Positions 4,111 to 5,307 of a stretch of DNA of 5,307 nucleotides are shown here, in pieces (the stretch's first letter is position 1; every line of letters starts with the position of its first letter). A program made the translations under genes and the position numbers. The notes under the pieces are model-generated. The model was not told the origin of the DNA. It searched no databases and was given only the letters and a program-made list of their open reading frames with translations. The stretch is from positions 1 through 5,307 of the forward strand of contig JANPGC010000160.1 in the NCBI GenBank assembly GCA_031423755.1, given 5' to 3'. Source of the stretch: JANMEX01 sp031423755 (GTDB taxonomy: Bacteria; Pseudomonadota; Alphaproteobacteria; Rhizobiales; Rhizobiaceae).

Positions 4111-5307
4111 ATGAGCAAACTCACCACCGGCAATTCTTTCCTGCTTTCGCGCCGCAGTCTTTTGAAAAACTTGGCGACGACCTCGGCTCTTCTGCTGGCC
4201 GGGCGCACCCTTTTGCCGGGTGGCGCTTGGGCAGCTCCGGCAACGCCGGAAGTGACCGCCGTTAAGCTCGGCTTCATCGCGCTGACAGACTCCGCGCCGT
4301 TGATCATCGCCAAGGAAAAGCGCCTGTTTGAAAAACACGGCATGCCCGGCGTTGAAGTCTTGAAGCAGGCATCGTGGGGCGCGCTTCGCGACAATCTCGT
4401 GCTCGGCGGCGAGGCCAACGGCATTGACGGCGCGCATATCCTGACGCCGATGCCCTACCTGATGCACACCGGCAAGGTGACGCAGAACAATGTGCCGGTG
4501 CCGATGACGATCCTGGCGCGCCTCAATCTGGACTGCCAGGCGATCTCGGTCGCGCAGGAATACAAGGACACGGGCGTCGCGCTCGATTCTTCGAAGCTGA
4601 AGGCGGCATTCGAGGCCAAGAAGGCAGAGGGCAAGGAAGTGAAGGTCGCAGTGACCTTCCCGGGCGGCACGCATGATTTGTGGATGCGCTATTGGCTGGC
4701 AGCCGGCGGGATCAACCCGGACAAGGACGTGTCCACCATCGTTGTGCCGCCGCCGCAGATGGTCGCCAACATGAAGGTCAGTACGATGGACGCGTTCTGC
4801 GTCGGCGAGCCGTGGAACGAGCAGCTGGTAAATCAGGGCATCGGCTTCACCGCCGCGACAACAGGCGAATTGTGGAAAGGCCATCCGGAAAAGGCGCTCG
4901 GCATGCGCGCCGAATGGGTTGAGAAGAACCCGAACGCCGCCAAGGCGCTGCTGATGGCCGTGATGGAAGCGCAGATGTGGTGCGAGGACATGGCCAACAA
5001 GGACGAGATGGCCGCCATCATCGGCAAGCGCAACTGGATGAATGTACCGGTCGCTGACATCATCGGACGCCTGAAGGGCGACATCAACTATGGCAACGGC
5101 CGCGTGGTCTCCGCGCCGGACCTCCGGATGAAATTCTGGGCCGACAACGCGTCCTACCCGTTCAAGAGCCATGACACCTGGTTCATTGCCGAGAACGCGC
5201 GCTGGGGCAAATTCGCGCCTGACACAGACATCAAGGCGCTCGTCGATCAGGTCAACCGTGAAGACATTTGGAAGGCCGCAGCCGCCGAACTCGGTGTTGC
5301 CGCTGCT
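4111..5307 (+). CDS. nrtA: NrtA, nitrate-binding protein of an ABC-type nitrate importer (3' end outside window)
   Basis: The frame stays open from ATG 4111 to the right edge (399 codons); family members are somewhat longer, so only a short C-terminal part is missing. Residues 1-41 are a Tat signal peptide: SRRSLLK (13-19), a hydrophobic stretch, and cleavage probably after AWA (41). The mature protein is a CmpA/NrtA solute-binding protein: KLGFIALTDSAPLIIAK (52-68), QASWG (86-90), AHILTPMP (108-115), LNLDCQAISV (138-147), FPGGTHDLWMRYWL (183-196), VGEPWN (231-236), ELWKGHPEKALG. W89, Q143 and K256 have almost the same spacing as the nitrate ligands Trp102, Gln155 and Lys269 I recall for Synechocystis NrtA, which favours nitrate over bicarbonate; this is inference. 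GGAG lies 7 bases before the ATG. Expression depends on the sigma-54 promoter and NasT attenuator upstream; permease and ATPase genes probably follow. Confidence 0.93.
   Translation, partial: MSKLTTGNSFLLSRRSLLKNLATTSALLLAGRTLLPGGAWAAPATPEVTAVKLGFIALTDSAPLIIAKEKRLFEKHGMPGVEVLKQASWGALRDNLVLGGEANGIDGAHILTPMPYLMHTGKVTQNNVPVPMTILARLNLDCQAISVAQEYKDTGVALDSSKLKAAFEAKKAEGKEVKVAVTFPGGTHDLWMRYWLAAGGINPDKDVSTIVVPPPQMVANMKVSTMDAFCVGEPWNEQLVNQGIGFTAATTGELWKGHPEKALGMRAEWVEKNPNAAKALLMAVMEAQMWCEDMANKDEMAAIIGKRNWMNVPVADIIGRLKGDINYGNGRVVSAPDLRMKFWADNASYPFKSHDTWFIAENARWGKFAPDTDIKALVDQVNREDIWKAAAAELGVAAA

Noticed and set aside
3961..5172. Long 403-codon minus-strand open frame opposite nrtA
   Set aside because: It is the reverse shadow of nrtA and its leader; the plus frame shows continuous NrtA family motifs, while the minus product is His/Arg-rich with no recognisable domain. 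It would also cross the terminator and leader hairpins.
1..5307. CRISPR arrays, tRNA or rRNA genes, insertion sequences or phage genes
   Set aside because: No regular direct repeats, tRNA-like clover leaf, rRNA motif, transposase or terminal inverted repeats were seen; the holin-like family name of the YqjE-like protein is not evidence of a prophage.

Overview
The window looks like chromosomal DNA of an alphaproteobacterium, most likely from the Rhizobiales (Hyphomicrobiales). The reasons are the fairly high GC content, two exact sigma-EcfG-type promoters (GGAAC-N16-CGTT, the general stress response signature of Alphaproteobacteria), and a NasT-NasS-NrtA nitrate locus of the alphaproteobacterial kind. 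The genus cannot be fixed from the sequence alone.

Left half, positions 1-1690: a stress block. On the minus strand, read right to left, lie a 25-residue one-helix microprotein (1093-1170), a YqjD/ElaB-like (DUF883) tail-anchored protein (661-1008), a YqjE-like membrane protein (206-664) whose TTG start overlaps the preceding stop, and the start of a Dps ferritin-like gene (1-177, cut by the window edge). The last three form a tight operon behind a perfect EcfG-type promoter at 1041-1065. Diverging from them on the plus strand is a CsbD-family gene (1434-1625), with its own perfect EcfG-type promoter (1333-1357) and a strong intrinsic terminator (1658-1691). A one-mismatch EcfG-type promoter precedes the microprotein. 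Together they look like a small general-stress regulon: DNA and iron protection by Dps, envelope or ribosome-associated membrane proteins, and a CsbD stress protein.

Right half, positions 1957-5307: nitrate assimilation control. nasT (an ANTAR-domain RNA-binding antiterminator) and nasS (a cytoplasmic nitrate sensor of the NrtA/CmpA fold) are almost overlapping and form one operon. After a 340-base gap comes nrtA, the Tat-exported nitrate-binding protein of an ABC importer, open at the right edge with 399 codons visible.

The nasS-nrtA gap is the most informative part. It contains a near-perfect sigma-54 promoter (3920-3935), an AT-rich upstream region, and a leader RNA. The leader has two tandem hexaloop hairpins, each with A at loop position 1 and G at position 4, which is the ANTAR recognition signature. 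They are followed by an intrinsic terminator whose 5' arm overlaps the second hairpin. The inferred logic is as follows. Nitrogen limitation opens the sigma-54 promoter. Without nitrate, NasS holds NasT and transcripts stop at the terminator. With nitrate, NasT is freed, binds the twin hairpins, blocks the terminator and lets nrtA be transcribed. The window thus holds both the regulators and their probable RNA target. This is a known type of system, not a new one; the less familiar items are the microprotein, the very short Shine-Dalgarno spacing of nasT, and a second hairpin around the nrtA ribosome binding site.
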